A stretch of 64,000 nt of DNA from Bacteroidales bacterium (GTDB taxonomy: Bacteria; Bacteroidota; Bacteroidia; Bacteroidales; Lentimicrobiaceae), in contig JAEUTG010000004.1 of the NCBI GenBank assembly GCA_016788045.1, forward strand, positions 62,001-126,000, written 5' to 3'. Numbering within the stretch: the stretch's first letter is position 1; every line of letters begins with the position of its first letter. The notes below the pieces were generated by a model. It worked only from the letters and a program-made list of their open reading frames with translations, was not told the DNA's origin and made no database searches. Both the position numbers and the translations under genes were made by a program. Below, piece by piece: positions 35,265-44,777 of the stretch.

Positions 35265-35439
35265 GTGCTTTACCAATTACTTTTCGTTAAATCGCTGATT
35301 AATAGATAAATTTCTGTCAATAAAATGTGTGTTTTGCACAAACCAAACCGTTTGATTGCGATATTTGCGCTTGCTGAAATGGAACACTCAAACCTTTTGA
35401 TCTGTACAGTGTTTAATTTCATTATTTAATTCACTTAAA

Positions 35440-37128
35440 ATGAAAATCTTTAACTCCATACTCTTCTTTCTCCTCTTATCACTTTTTGTCTCAGGTCAAT
35501 CTGCGGGTTCCTGGTACAAAGTCCGCTTTACAGACAAAGGGCAATCGCCCTATTCGATTTCGCGGCCGGCTGAGTTTCTTTCACAAAGATCCATTGAGAG
35601 ACGGTTGTCTCAGCAGATTCCGCTGAATGAGACGGATCTGCCGGTAAATCCTGACTATATCAATGCTGTGATCAATTCAGGTGCAAAGATCGTTTATACA
35701 TCGAAATGGCTTAACCTGATCATCATAGAAACCAGAGACAACAGCGTTGTCAGCAACCTGAAACAAAACAGGTTTATCAGTAGTATTGAACCAGCTGATC
35801 AATACTTCATGAAAAGGCCTCAGTCTAAGAAAAAGATGTTTTTTGAAACCGAGGCGATTGAAAAGTTCAATACAAGATCGCTTGTCCGTTCTCCAAAGAC
35901 TTCCCAGTCAATGGATTATGGATCTGCCTTCAATCAGGTCAGTATGATTCATATTGATGAGATGCATGCGCTCGGCTTCACCGGACAAGGTGTTACGATG
36001 GCTGTGATTGACGGAGGTTTCAACAGTGCAGATGTTATGGTTGTTTTTGACAGCATCAGAATGGGAGGACAGGTACTTGGCACCAGGGATTTCGTACAAC
36101 CGGGTAACAATGTTTACGGCACCTCAATGAGTGCTCACGGAACCATGGTTTTGTCGACCATTGCAGCCAACCTGCCCGGGCAGATTATCGGGACTGCACC
36201 CAAAGCCTCTTTCTGGCTTCTGCGCTCCGAAGATGTGCTGGCTGAATACCTAATGGAAGAGTATTACTGGGTTAATGCTGCTGAGTATGCCGATTCTGTC
36301 GGGGCCGACATCATCAATTCTTCCCTGGGATACACTACTTTCGACAACCCGGATGAAAATCATACCTATAGTGATATGGACGGCAACACAACCATTGTAA
36401 CCATTGGAGCCGATATGGCTGCTTCCAAAGGTATCCTGGTGGTTAACAGTGCCGGAAACTCAGGTGACAGTCAGTGGCATTACATCGGCGCTCCGGCTGA
36501 TGGGGATAGTGTGCTGACAGTAGGTGCTGTAAATCAGAATGGTGTATATGCTTCTTTCAGTTCAGTGGGACCAACCAGCGATGGCAGAATAAAACCTGAT
36601 GTAACTGCTCAGGGTCAGAATACTGTCGTTGCTGTCGTACCTTCAGGGATTGCACAGGGGAGTGGAACTTCTTTCTCTTCACCCATCATTGCCGGTGCTG
36701 CAGCTTGTTTGTGGCAGGCCAACCCTTCGTATTCAAACATGGAACTACTCAATGCCATCCGCATGAGCGGAACCCTGTCATCCAGTCCTGATAACCAGAA
36801 AGGCTGGGGAATCCCCGACTTTATGCTCGCCAACAATCTGCTTACGACCACCCAGTACCAGAAAGCTGATCCGTTCCAAAAACTTCGTGTATACCCGATT
36901 CCCTTCAGCTCAAATATCAATATTGAACTGGAATCATCTAAGTGGCTTATGGTGGATGTTCTGATTACAAACTCAACCGGTAAGGTGGTTTCTGAAATGA
37001 AAGGGGTTGAAATCAATAAAGGCTTAAACCTGATTGTCTTCAATAAAATTGACAGACTTCCGCTTGGTGTCTACATGGTTCACATCACAGATGGAACCTT
37101 CTCGGTTGCACACAAGCTCATAAAGTAG
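35440..37128 (+). CDS. Secreted S8 subtilisin-like protease with T9SS sorting domain
   Basis: A 562-residue exported protease. The signal peptide is MKIFNSILFFLLLSLFVSGQ (to about 20), followed by a propeptide-like region to about 165. The S8 catalytic triad is visible: Asp in VIDGGF (about 192), His in SAHGTMV (about 232) and Ser in GTSFSSPIIAG (about 410). The last 80 residues are a type A T9SS sorting domain (VYPIPFSSNI ... LPLGVYMVHITDG ... AHKLIK), so it is probably delivered to the surface or outside by the T9SS. A terminator follows. Confidence 0.95.
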   Translation: MKIFNSILFFLLLSLFVSGQSAGSWYKVRFTDKGQSPYSISRPAEFLSQRSIERRLSQQIPLNETDLPVNPDYINAVINSGAKIVYTSKWLNLIIIETRDNSVVSNLKQNRFISSIEPADQYFMKRPQSKKKMFFETEAIEKFNTRSLVRSPKTSQSMDYGSAFNQVSMIHIDEMHALGFTGQGVTMAVIDGGFNSADVMVVFDSIRMGGQVLGTRDFVQPGNNVYGTSMSAHGTMVLSTIAANLPGQIIGTAPKASFWLLRSEDVLAEYLMEEYYWVNAAEYADSVGADIINSSLGYTTFDNPDENHTYSDMDGNTTIVTIGADMAASKGILVVNSAGNSGDSQWHYIGAPADGDSVLTVGAVNQNGVYASFSSVGPTSDGRIKPDVTAQGQNTVVAVVPSGIAQGSGTSFSSPIIAGAAACLWQANPSYSNMELLNAIRMSGTLSSSPDNQKGWGIPDFMLANNLLTTTQYQKADPFQKLRVYPIPFSSNINIELESSKWLMVDVLITNSTGKVVSEMKGVEINKGLNLIVFNKIDRLPLGVYMVHITDGTFSVAHKLIK

Positions 37129-37154
37129 ATGACGATTTTTCTGTAGTTCCAGAT

Positions 37155-37180
37155 AAATCCGGGTATACCCCGGATTTTTT
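37155..37180 (+). terminator. Rho-independent terminator after the subtilase
   Basis: AAATCCGG, loop GTATACC, CCGGATTT plus further T: a perfect 8-base stem 26 bases after the S8 stop. Confidence 0.85.
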
Positions 37181-38137
37181 ATTGTATTCCAATTACTTAG
37201 CCGGTCTTCTTACCATTCATATCGCTCTATAAAACGGATAAAATTTTCTGTACCTGCATAGGGCAGGGATTATTAGTCCTACAGCAGGTTATGTTCCCCT
37301 GTTATTTTTATCCACCCTGAATGAAACGGTCTGAATAATCATGAAGTATCCGGAATGCATTACAGACAGACTGAACCATCCATGCTACCCGATGTGTAAC
37401 CTTGCATCAGACTAACCCGGCTTATCTGAATTCATCTTTGCTGAGAACCCAATTGTTACAAGTGTACATCTGTAACCATAAAAATTCACAGATAGTAAAC
37501 AAAAATAAAATACAACTGTAATGCACATCTGTAACCTAATAAATGATGCAATTGGTAAATATCTAATGTACTGAAAAATAGTACTATAAAGAAAAATTAT
37601 TCGTTTTTAATGATATTATTACATCTGTATCAATTCAATAAAATGAATCAAGATACAATTGTATTATTCAAGACAAAATAGTTTCTGAAACTAATCTGTA
37701 AATCATAAATAACTATAATATAAACGTTTATAACTGATTATTTGGTTTATTGATTTCATTTTGAATCCCAAAAATAACGAATTACGAATGTAAACTACCA
37801 ATATGATCACACATGTAAACGCACATGTTAACATAGTTAAATGTACTAATGTAAATGACTATATCATGATCATTTATGGCGATTACTGATGTATCACCTT
37901 AAATATTGTGCTCTAAAATAAAATTCATTTTATATTAAGCAGATAATCAATAATATAGACGTTTTATTTAAACTATTAATTTCAATGAAGTGTATTAAAA
38001 TGTTTGCGACTTTGTATTACAATTCATTATTATTATAACATTGAATAGCAATATATTACAATATAATAACTCAAGTAATAGATTAGATAAAATGACATTA
38101 TATTCAAATTACAGACGTAATATATACAGGATTTTAA

Positions 38138-38170
38138 TTGTTAAACTGTATTGTTATTTATGTAAATTTG
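38138..38170 (+). promoter_or_regulatory. Putative promoter of the XRE regulator
   Basis: TTG at 38138-38140 and TAAATTTG at 38163-38170 match the Bacteroidota TTG/TAnnTTTG pattern with a 22-base gap. Transcription would begin about 10-15 bases before the ATG at 38187. TGTAA words overlap the -7 box, so autoregulation is plausible. Confidence 0.45.
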
Positions 38171-38186
38171 CATAAAACAAAAAAGA

Positions 38187-38837
38187 ATGAACGACCGGAT
38201 CTCACTTGTTCTTAGAACAAAGAACATCAGCCCTTCTGTGCTGGCTGATGAACTGGGTGTGCAACGCTCAGGAATATCTCACATCCTGAACGGACGTAAC
38301 AAGCCCAGTCTAGACTTTATTCAGAAACTGATCAAGCTTTACCCTGATATCAGTATTCAATGGATACTTTTTGGAGAAGGTCCTATGATGAATCCTTATC
38401 CTGCAGAAAAAGCAGACAACAGACCTTTGACAAGCACAATGATTTCTGCAGATAAAAATAAACCCATAATGCCTGATTTATTTAACATGCAGGAGGAGGT
38501 TAAGGAAGCTGCAAGCGATTCTCAGGAGGGAAAAATTGCTGAAGATGAATTCCAGTATGTTGATAAACAAATAGATACAGCGTCTGACGTCAACACTGAT
38601 TTTCCTGACAGAAAAGTTGAACCTTCGGATGTAGTGATGGACAGGCTGACGGGAAGCGATCATCCTGAGGCATTACCAGTTCATCCCGTTAAAAAGAAAG
38701 AGAAGCCGGTCATTTTTCCGCAAGACGAAACAGGCTCCCCAAAAACTGAGAAGCCTGCACGAAAGATTTCAAAAATTGTTGTTTTTTACACTGACCGTAC
38801 TTTTGTGGAATACAATCCCGGGTCAGACGAGGATTAA
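38187..38837 (+). CDS. XRE-type helix-turn-helix regulator with acidic linker
   Basis: A 216-residue protein. The HTH domain is at residues 1-70 ([34 protein letters not shown] in part), followed by [13 protein letters not shown], a usual Bacteroidota XRE ending. A long acidic, low-complexity linker (75-185) leads to a short C-terminal strand motif [19 protein letters not shown]. Similar regulators with a C-terminal IVIFY-type motif occur in Bacteroidales; targets are unknown. It lies directly after the motif-dense region and may bind it. The stop overlaps the convergent ndk gene by four bases. Confidence 0.8.
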   Translation: MNDRISLVLRTKNISPSVLADELGVQRSGISHILNGRNKPSLDFIQKLIKLYPDISIQWILFGEGPMMNPYPAEKADNRPLTSTMISADKNKPIMPDLFNMQEEVKEAASDSQEGKIAEDEFQYVDKQIDTASDVNTDFPDRKVEPSDVVMDRLTGSDHPEALPVHPVKKKEKPVIFPQDETGSPKTEKPARKISKIVVFYTDRTFVEYNPGSDED

Positions 38838-39253
38838 ACCCTGTCAAATTCAGTAAAAAAGAAAGAAGCTTCAAGTGCAGCGTTGGCATCACTGTCGGAT
38901 CCATGAACTGCATTTTTCTCTACAGATTCGCCGAACTGTTTGCGAATGGTTCCTTCTGCAGCATTTTCGGGGTTTGTAGCTCCGATAAGTGTGCGGTAAT
39001 CCTCAACGGCGTTGTCTTTTTCAAGAATTGCTGCAAGGATAGTTCCGGATGACATAGATTGAACCAGACTATTATAAAAAGGCCTTTCTTTATGAACTTC
39101 GTAGAATTTACCGGCCAACTGAGGGGTAAGCCTGACGACTTTCATAGCCTGAATACGGAAACCGTTATTCAGAATGATATCAAGAATTTTGCCGGTGTGG
39201 TTATTTGCGTAAGCTGCCGGTTTAATCATGGTAAACGTAATGTTTCCTGCCAT
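38834..39253 (-). CDS. ndk: Nucleoside diphosphate kinase
   Basis: A 139-residue kinase that moves the gamma phosphate between nucleotides by a phosphohistidine: His117 in NAVHGSDS. The other signature residues are in [17 protein letters not shown] and [18 protein letters not shown]. The length is normal. It converges with the XRE regulator, whose stop overlaps its own by four bases. Confidence 0.97.
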   Translation of the reverse strand: MAGNITFTMIKPAAYANNHTGKILDIILNNGFRIQAMKVVRLTPQLAGKFYEVHKERPFYNSLVQSMSSGTILAAILEKDNAVEDYRTLIGATNPENAAEGTIRKQFGESVEKNAVHGSDSDANAALEASFFFTEFDRV

Positions 39254-39312
39254 TGTAATTGGGTTTAAAATTAAACGAAGTTAAAAGAATCACGCCTATT
39301 AACAATAATTTA

Positions 39313-39356
39313 TATTTTTGTGTTCGGTCATAAGCCGATTATTTAATAAAAAGGAG
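39313..39356 (+). promoter_or_regulatory. TAnnTTTG box and strong Shine-Dalgarno for nrnA
   Basis: TATTTTTG at 39313-39320 fits a -7 element. AAGGAG at 39351-39356, five bases before TTG at 39362, is an unusually good ribosome-binding site for this phylum and decides the TTG start. Confidence 0.6.
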
Positions 39357-39361
39357 ACATT

Positions 39362-40426
39362 TTGCATAAATTCAGTCCAGCATCAGTAGAAAAAGCAAAA
39401 GAGCTGCTGAAACATCCTGCCGAAATTGTAATAACATCGCATTATAATCCCGATGGTGATGCGATCGGTTCCTCACTGGCCCTGGCAAGTTACCTCAGGA
39501 CAAAGGGGCATTCTGTCCACCTGATTTTGCCCAATGATTTCCCTGATTTCCTGAGCTGGATGCCTGGAATTGAAGATACAATCATTTATTTTCACCATTC
39601 CAAACAGGCTGACAGGTTACTTGAATCGGCTGAACTGATATTCTGCCTTGACTACAACGCGATTCCCAGGGTAAACCTGTTTGCTGATAAACTTTTCAAT
39701 GCAAAGGGTTATAAAATACTGATTGATCATCATTTGCAGCCTGAAAACCATTTCGATCTGCTTTTCTCAGTCATTGAAACTTCTTCCACTTCCGAACTTG
39801 TTTACGATTTTATTGAAGCCATCGGAGACCGGAACCTGATCAGCAAACCTGTTGCCATCAACCTGTTCGTTGGCATCATGACAGATACAGGTTCATTCAG
39901 TTTTGCCTGTAACTATCCGCACACCTTCGAGGTAGTTGCTGAGCTTCTGAAAGCAGGTGTGGACACAGAGTTCATCCATAGACTGGTATACGATACCTAT
40001 TCAGAAGGACGTATGCGATTGCTCGGATTCTGCCTGAGTGAACGAATGGTTGTGCTGACTGAGTACGCAACAGCCTATATTTGGCTGAAGAAAACCGATC
40101 TGGAGCGTTTCGGTTTTAAACCCGGTGATACTGAAGGGGTGGTTAATTATGCCCTGTCGATGAAAGAGGTAAGCTTTGCTGCCCTTTTTACTGAAAAGAG
40201 CGACAGAATCCGGATTTCGTTCCGTTCGAAAGGGAATTTCTCCGTCAATGACTTTGCACGGCTGCATTTCAGTGGAGGTGGTCACCGAAATGCTGCAGGA
40301 GGTGACTCATTCAGTGCCATGGAAGAAACCCTCAGCCATTTCGAGTCTTTACTTCCTGAATATCAGGAAGGTCTGATACAGGCTAAAAATCACAGTGCAG
40401 GCTTTGAATTAACTGATTTCTCATGA
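39362..40426 (+). CDS. nrnA: DHH family oligoribonuclease/pAp phosphatase
   Basis: A 354-residue DHH/DHHA1 phosphoesterase that degrades short RNAs or pAp. Motifs are NPDGDAIGSSLAL (motif I), CLDYNAIPRV (II), LIDHHLQPENHFD (DHH) and, in the DHHA1 domain, SGGGHRNAAGG. The start is TTG, supported by an AAGGAG site five bases upstream; no ATG is near. The stop overlaps the next start by four bases (ATGA), so nrnA, the GldI-like gene and the triple FKBP form an operon. Confidence 0.93.
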   Translation: MHKFSPASVEKAKELLKHPAEIVITSHYNPDGDAIGSSLALASYLRTKGHSVHLILPNDFPDFLSWMPGIEDTIIYFHHSKQADRLLESAELIFCLDYNAIPRVNLFADKLFNAKGYKILIDHHLQPENHFDLLFSVIETSSTSELVYDFIEAIGDRNLISKPVAINLFVGIMTDTGSFSFACNYPHTFEVVAELLKAGVDTEFIHRLVYDTYSEGRMRLLGFCLSERMVVLTEYATAYIWLKKTDLERFGFKPGDTEGVVNYALSMKEVSFAALFTEKSDRIRISFRSKGNFSVNDFARLHFSGGGHRNAAGGDSFSAMEETLSHFESLLPEYQEGLIQAKNHSAGFELTDFS

Positions 40427-40950
40427 GAACCTTGCTAGTATTTATCAGCCTGATCATGCTGTACACCCTTGTATCGTGCAATGGGGAAAGTGTTCCTGCA
40501 ACTGAGAATCAAAATAATGGATCCCTTGAAGAACCGTTGATTTATGCAAACAAGAAAGCCATGCAGGAAGAAAAACAGCAGATTGACGGCTTTATCAGGA
40601 GGTATAAATGGGTAATGAAGGAAACCGGTTCAGGGCTTCGTTACGACATTTATTACAAGGGCAAGGGAGAACAGGCGAAATACGGTCAGGTAGCTGTGCT
40701 CCGGTATTCAGTCAGACTGATTGACGGGTCAGAAATCTACAGTTCTGATCAGTCCGGTAACAAAGAGTTTGTCATCGGAAGAGGGGGCGTTGAAAGTGGT
40801 CTGGAAGAGGGAATATTATTGATGCGGCAAGGCGACAGAGCGAAATTTATCATACCTTCGCACCTCGGTTTCGGATTGCTGGGAGACCAGGACAAAGTCC
40901 CTCCCAAATCAACCCTGATTTATGATCTGGAACTGCTTGAATTAAAATAA
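40423..40950 (+). CDS. GldI-like lipoprotein peptidyl-prolyl isomerase
   Basis: A 175-residue lipoprotein with a signal ending in LVSC (Cys19) and a single FKBP domain at about 80-175 (GQVAVLRYSVRLIDGSEIYSS, with GLEEGILLMRQGDRAKFIIPS and YDLELLELK). In gliding Bacteroidota, GldI is a periplasmic isomerase that helps fold T9SS or motility proteins. The gene is translationally coupled to nrnA by an ATGA overlap, and the triple-FKBP lipoprotein follows 34 bases on. Confidence 0.85.
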   Translation: MRTLLVFISLIMLYTLVSCNGESVPATENQNNGSLEEPLIYANKKAMQEEKQQIDGFIRRYKWVMKETGSGLRYDIYYKGKGEQAKYGQVAVLRYSVRLIDGSEIYSSDQSGNKEFVIGRGGVESGLEEGILLMRQGDRAKFIIPSHLGFGLLGDQDKVPPKSTLIYDLELLELK

Positions 40951-40984
40951 CAAGCGCATTTAACCCAATCAAAATTTTTTGATA

Positions 40985-42313
40985 ATGAAGTACTTACAGA
41001 CAAAATGGCTGCTCTCTGCTGCAGCGTTGATTATTCTTGTGGCAGCATGTTCTAAACACAGTGGTTTTAAAAAAACCAGTGACGGATTGTATTACAAATT
41101 TCATGAGAAAGGGGATGACACCACCACCATGAAAAACGGTATGATTCTCACACTTTCACTAAAGTATTCGATCAATGATTCCGTGCTGTTCAACTCAGGG
41201 ACTTCGCCTGAACCGTTTATTCTGCCGCTGAGTGAACCAACCTACAAGGGTGACATCTATGCTGGTCTGTCGATGATGAAACCTGGCGACAGTGCAACAT
41301 TCATCACAAGTGCTGATTCATTCTTCCTGAAAACCATTCGTTTACCGCAGGTGCCTGACTCTGCTTTCATTGGAAAAGAGGTTATTTTTAATGTCAGGCT
41401 GATCTCAGCGAAGACCCAGGAACAGATCGAAAAGGAAAAGCAGGCAGAACTGGAAACCCTCAAAACAAAGGAAGCAAGTGATCTGGCAGCCTATCTTCAG
41501 AAAAACAACATCACGACAGCACCCCTGCCTTCAGGACTTTATTATACTGAAACCCAGAAGGGTAGTGGCCAGAAACCCAAAGCCGGTGATATTGCCAGAT
41601 TCCATTTTAAGGTTTCTGACATCAACGGTAAAGTGTTTTTCTCATCTTACGATCAGGGAGAACCCATGAAATGGGAAAGTGGTAAAGAGTTTGACAACAA
41701 GGGTGCTACCGAAGCACTGAACCTGATGTCGAAAGGAACCAAAGCATCGGTTATTGTACCTTCTGCACTGGCTTTTGCCGACAAGGGCAGGGGTTCAATG
41801 GTTAAGCCATATTCTACTTTGCTGTATGAGTTTGAAATGCTGGATTTTATGACTAAAGCCCAGTTTGAGAAACAACAGGCTGATGAGCGGAAGAAAGCCG
41901 AAGATGCCAAAGCCAAAGCCAAAAACGAAGAACAGGGTCTTTTGCAGAAGTATCTGAAAGATAACAAGATAAATGTCGCACCTACACAAAGTGGACTTTA
42001 TTACATCGAGAAAACCAAAGGAACCGGCCCCAATGCGGCCAACGGTAAAGTGGTGAAAGTACATTACACCGGTATGCTGCTTGATGGTACCAAGTTTGAT
42101 TCGTCTGTCGACAGAAAGCAACCTTTTGAGTTTACCCTGGGCAAGGGAGAAGTAATCAAGGGATGGGACGAAGGAATTGCGATGATGAAAAAGGGTGGTA
42201 AAGCCAGGCTGATTATCCCATCTGCAATCGCCTATGGAGAAAGTGGAAGGATGCCAACCATCCCACCGAGCGCAACCCTGGTATTCGATGTTGAGTTGCT
42301 CGACATTAAATAA
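40985..42313 (+). CDS. Lipoprotein with three FKBP domains
   Basis: A 442-residue lipoprotein (LVAAC, Cys22) holding three FKBP-type domains. The first (about 45-130) has a degenerate core. The second (about 170-285) contains GDIARFHFKVSDINGKVF. The third (about 330-442) is the most canonical, with VKVHYTGMLLDGTKFDSS, GWDEGIAMMKKGGKARL and PPSATLVFDVELL. Charged helical linkers, rich in Lys, Glu and Ala, join them. It likely folds periplasmic or exported proteins. The ATG at 40985 is preferred over the TTG at 40979. A terminator follows. Confidence 0.9.
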   Translation: MKYLQTKWLLSAAALIILVAACSKHSGFKKTSDGLYYKFHEKGDDTTTMKNGMILTLSLKYSINDSVLFNSGTSPEPFILPLSEPTYKGDIYAGLSMMKPGDSATFITSADSFFLKTIRLPQVPDSAFIGKEVIFNVRLISAKTQEQIEKEKQAELETLKTKEASDLAAYLQKNNITTAPLPSGLYYTETQKGSGQKPKAGDIARFHFKVSDINGKVFFSSYDQGEPMKWESGKEFDNKGATEALNLMSKGTKASVIVPSALAFADKGRGSMVKPYSTLLYEFEMLDFMTKAQFEKQQADERKKAEDAKAKAKNEEQGLLQKYLKDNKINVAPTQSGLYYIEKTKGTGPNAANGKVVKVHYTGMLLDGTKFDSSVDRKQPFEFTLGKGEVIKGWDEGIAMMKKGGKARLIIPSAIAYGESGRMPTIPPSATLVFDVELLDIK

Positions 42314-42333
42314 TCGGTTTGATTGTCATGTTG

Positions 42334-42364
42334 AAAGCTCCGGTCACTTTCCGGAGCTTTTTTT
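42334..42364 (+). terminator. Terminator after the FKBP operon
   Basis: AAAGCTCCGG, 7-base loop, CCGGAGCTTT and more T. The stem is 10 bases, about 20 bases after the FKBP stop. Confidence 0.9.
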
Positions 42365-42439
42365 ATGTGGTTGCCGGGCTCTCAGAAGACTGAAATTACT
42401 AAATTTGAGGTACCTTATCTTTTTATTAATTTCTGAAGG

Positions 42440-43885
42440 ATGATAACTTTCGTTTCTGCCATTCTTTTGCTCATCGCGGGCTACGTAATTTATGGAGCCT
42501 TTGTTGAAAGGATATTCGGCGTTGACGCTGAGCGTGCTACGCCTGCTACCACAATGGCCGACGGCGTGGATTTTGTACCGATGAAATGGGGACGTATTTT
42601 TCTGATTCAGTTTCTGAATATAGCCGGATTGGGACCTATTTTTGGTGCAGTAGCAGGAGCATTGTGGGGACCGGTAGCTTTTTTCTGGATTGTTTTTGGC
42701 AATATCTTCGCCGGAGCCGTTCATGATTATTTTTCCGGCATGTTGTCGGTGAGAAACCATGGACAAAGTGTTCCTGAAATTGTAGGCAAATACCTGGGCA
42801 ATGGTTTCAGGCAATTTATGAGGGGATTCACGGTCTTGCTGATGATCCTCGTTGGTGCTGTTTTTGTCATCGGCCCTTCTGCCATTCTGAATGGAATGGG
42901 TAACCTTGGAATACCGGTGTGGTCAGCCATTGTTTTCCTGTATTATATCCTTGCCACCATGCTGCCCATCGATAAACTGATCGGCAGGGTTTATCCTGTA
43001 TTTGGTTTTGCGCTGTTGTTTATGGCTGTTGGGATTTCGGCCAGTCTCATATACGGAGGCTACCAGATTCCTGAAGCTTTCCCCTCGGGACTGACGAACA
43101 TGCATTCACAGGCTGAAAAATTTCCGGTATTTCCGATGCTTTTCATTACCATCGCTTGCGGGGCTATTTCGGGATTTCATTCAACCCAGTCGCCACTCAT
43201 GGCCCGTTGTATTACCAACGAGAAACTCGGCCGTCGCGTGTTTTACGGTGCGATGGTTGCCGAAGGCATCGTAGCCCTCATCTGGGCTGCAGCCGGTATG
43301 GCATTTTACGGGGGAGTGGGGCCTCTTAACGAAGTGATGGCCGCGCACAACGGCAATGCAGCCTGGGTAGTGAACGATATTTCTAATTCGCTGTTAGGTA
43401 AGCTGGGAGGTCTCCTGGCACTGATGGGTGTAGTTGCCGCTCCCATAACTTCCGGTGATACCGCCTTCAGAAGTGCCCGACTGATCATTGCCGACTTCCT
43501 TAAAATGAATCAGCAATCCATCATCAGCAGGTTAAAAATTACCATTCCGGTATTTATCGTGGGTTTTATCATTACAAAAATTGATTTTGCCATTATCTGG
43601 AGGTATATGGCCTGGTCGAACCAAACCCTGGCCACCATCGTATTATGGGCCATTACCGTCTATCTGTTCAATGAACGGAAAGCTTTCTTCATCACACTGA
43701 TTCCCTCGGTTTTCATGACTGCCGTGATATCAGTATACCTGCTTGCAGCGCCGGAGGGTTTTATGCTTCCTCTGAATACTTCCTATACCATAGGATTCAT
43801 TTTTACCCTGCTGGTACTTGGTTGGTTTATCACCTATGTCAGAAAATCAAAGCAAGCAGAGAGGGGCCAGTCAGTCTTTCAGTAA
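42440..43885 (+). CDS. CstA family carbon-starvation/peptide transporter
   Basis: A 481-residue integral membrane protein of the CstA family with 12 or so segments. It starts FVSAILLLIAGYVIYG and has the family pattern GVDAERATPATTMADGVDFVP, FLNIAGLGPIFGAVAGA, VHDYFSGMLSVRNHGQSVPE and, further on, FHSTQSPLMARC. CstA transporters carry peptides or pyruvate. The length is shorter than E. coli CstA (about 700) but normal for the short form of anaerobes. It is monocistronic. Confidence 0.93.
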   Translation: MITFVSAILLLIAGYVIYGAFVERIFGVDAERATPATTMADGVDFVPMKWGRIFLIQFLNIAGLGPIFGAVAGALWGPVAFFWIVFGNIFAGAVHDYFSGMLSVRNHGQSVPEIVGKYLGNGFRQFMRGFTVLLMILVGAVFVIGPSAILNGMGNLGIPVWSAIVFLYYILATMLPIDKLIGRVYPVFGFALLFMAVGISASLIYGGYQIPEAFPSGLTNMHSQAEKFPVFPMLFITIACGAISGFHSTQSPLMARCITNEKLGRRVFYGAMVAEGIVALIWAAAGMAFYGGVGPLNEVMAAHNGNAAWVVNDISNSLLGKLGGLLALMGVVAAPITSGDTAFRSARLIIADFLKMNQQSIISRLKITIPVFIVGFIITKIDFAIIWRYMAWSNQTLATIVLWAITVYLFNERKAFFITLIPSVFMTAVISVYLLAAPEGFMLPLNTSYTIGFIFTLLVLGWFITYVRKSKQAERGQSVFQ

Positions 43886-43974
43886 ATACGGAATTTATTA
43901 CAAAATTAAATAGTTCAAAATGATGATATATAGTTAATTACAGCATTTTGATTAAAGTAATTGTTGATAAAAGA

Positions 43975-44658
43975 TTAGTCGGTTTCGTTCAGTAATTCGG
44001 GTCGCCGGCTGCGGGTGCGTTCGATGGCACGGGCATAGTTCCAGGCTTTGATCTCCTTGTCGTTTCCTGAAAGCAGGACTTCCGGAACCTTCCACCCATG
44101 ATATTCAGCAGGCCTGGTATACACCGGCGGGCTAAGCAGCCCATCCTGGAATGAATCGGAGAGGGCAGAGGTTTCATCACTCAGCACTCCCGGCAATAAC
44201 CTGATGATGCTGTCTGCCACGATCGCAGCAGCCAGTTCGCCTCCCGACAAAACATAGTCGCCCACAGAGATCTCCCGGGTGATATAATGCTCCCTGATCC
44301 GTTCATCGATCCCCTTGTAATGGCCGCAGAGCAGCATGATGTTACCCTTTAAACTCAGGGCGTTCGCAGCAGATTGGTTAAACAACTCTCCGTCAGGCGT
44401 CAGGAAGATAACCTCGTCGTAGTTTCTCTCCGATTTCAGGCGTTCGATACAATCGGCAATCGGCTGTATCATCATCACCATACCGGCACTTCCGCCGTAT
44501 ACATAATCATCAACATTTTTGTGCTTGTTGGCTGCGTAGTCGCGGATGTTGTGAATATAGATCCCGGCTATGCCTTTTTCCATTGCTCTTTTTACTATTG
44601 AATGAGAGAACGGGCCTTCAAACATACCCGGGAAAATCGTCAGAATATCGATGCGCAT
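43975..44658 (-). CDS. trmD: tRNA (guanine-37 N1)-methyltransferase TrmD
   Basis: A 227-residue SPOUT methyltransferase that makes m1G37 in tRNA. Motifs are [13 protein letters not shown], the knot [13 protein letters not shown], and [15 protein letters not shown], with [16 protein letters not shown]. The ATG at 44658 is used, as the codon before it is a GTG at 44661. Its usual partner rplS is elsewhere (12395-12751). It is divergent from the SBF transporter. Confidence 0.97.
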   Translation of the reverse strand: MRIDILTIFPGMFEGPFSHSIVKRAMEKGIAGIYIHNIRDYAANKHKNVDDYVYGGSAGMVMMIQPIADCIERLKSERNYDEVIFLTPDGELFNQSAANALSLKGNIMLLCGHYKGIDERIREHYITREISVGDYVLSGGELAAAIVADSIIRLLPGVLSDETSALSDSFQDGLLSPPVYTRPAEYHGWKVPEVLLSGNDKEIKAWNYARAIERTRSRRPELLNETD

Positions 44659-44732
44659 CACGTTGGTTTATTCTGCAAAAGTACCTGAAAAATTCCAGAT
44701 TCCTCTATCAGCAGCTCAATGCGTTGATTGGT

Positions 44733-44740
44733 TATCTTTG
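44733..44740 (+). promoter_or_regulatory. TAnnTTTG box for the SBF transporter
   Basis: TATCTTTG is an exact -7 match 37 bases before the ATG at 44778. No good -33 TTG was found at the right spacing. Confidence 0.35.
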
Positions 44741-44777
44741 CACGTTGATCCTTGTTTCGTTTTTCGTAACCAAAAGC

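Larger units (their letters stand above)
37129..38186. other. AT-rich, motif-dense non-coding region
   Basis: About 1.06 kb with no credible ORF. After the terminator at 37155-37180, the part from 37390 to 38170 becomes strongly AT-rich. It repeats TGTAA or its complement TTACA about fourteen times by my count. Some occur in longer words: ACATCTGTAACC at 37466-37477 and 37525-37536, ACATCTGTA again at 37621-37629, ATCTGTA at 37694, CACATGTAAAC at 37810-37820 and CACATGTTAAC at 37822-37832, and the palindrome ATACAATTGTAT at 37653-37664. The words may be binding sites for the XRE protein encoded next, or part of a replication origin or a decayed element. No function is established. Confidence 0.7.
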
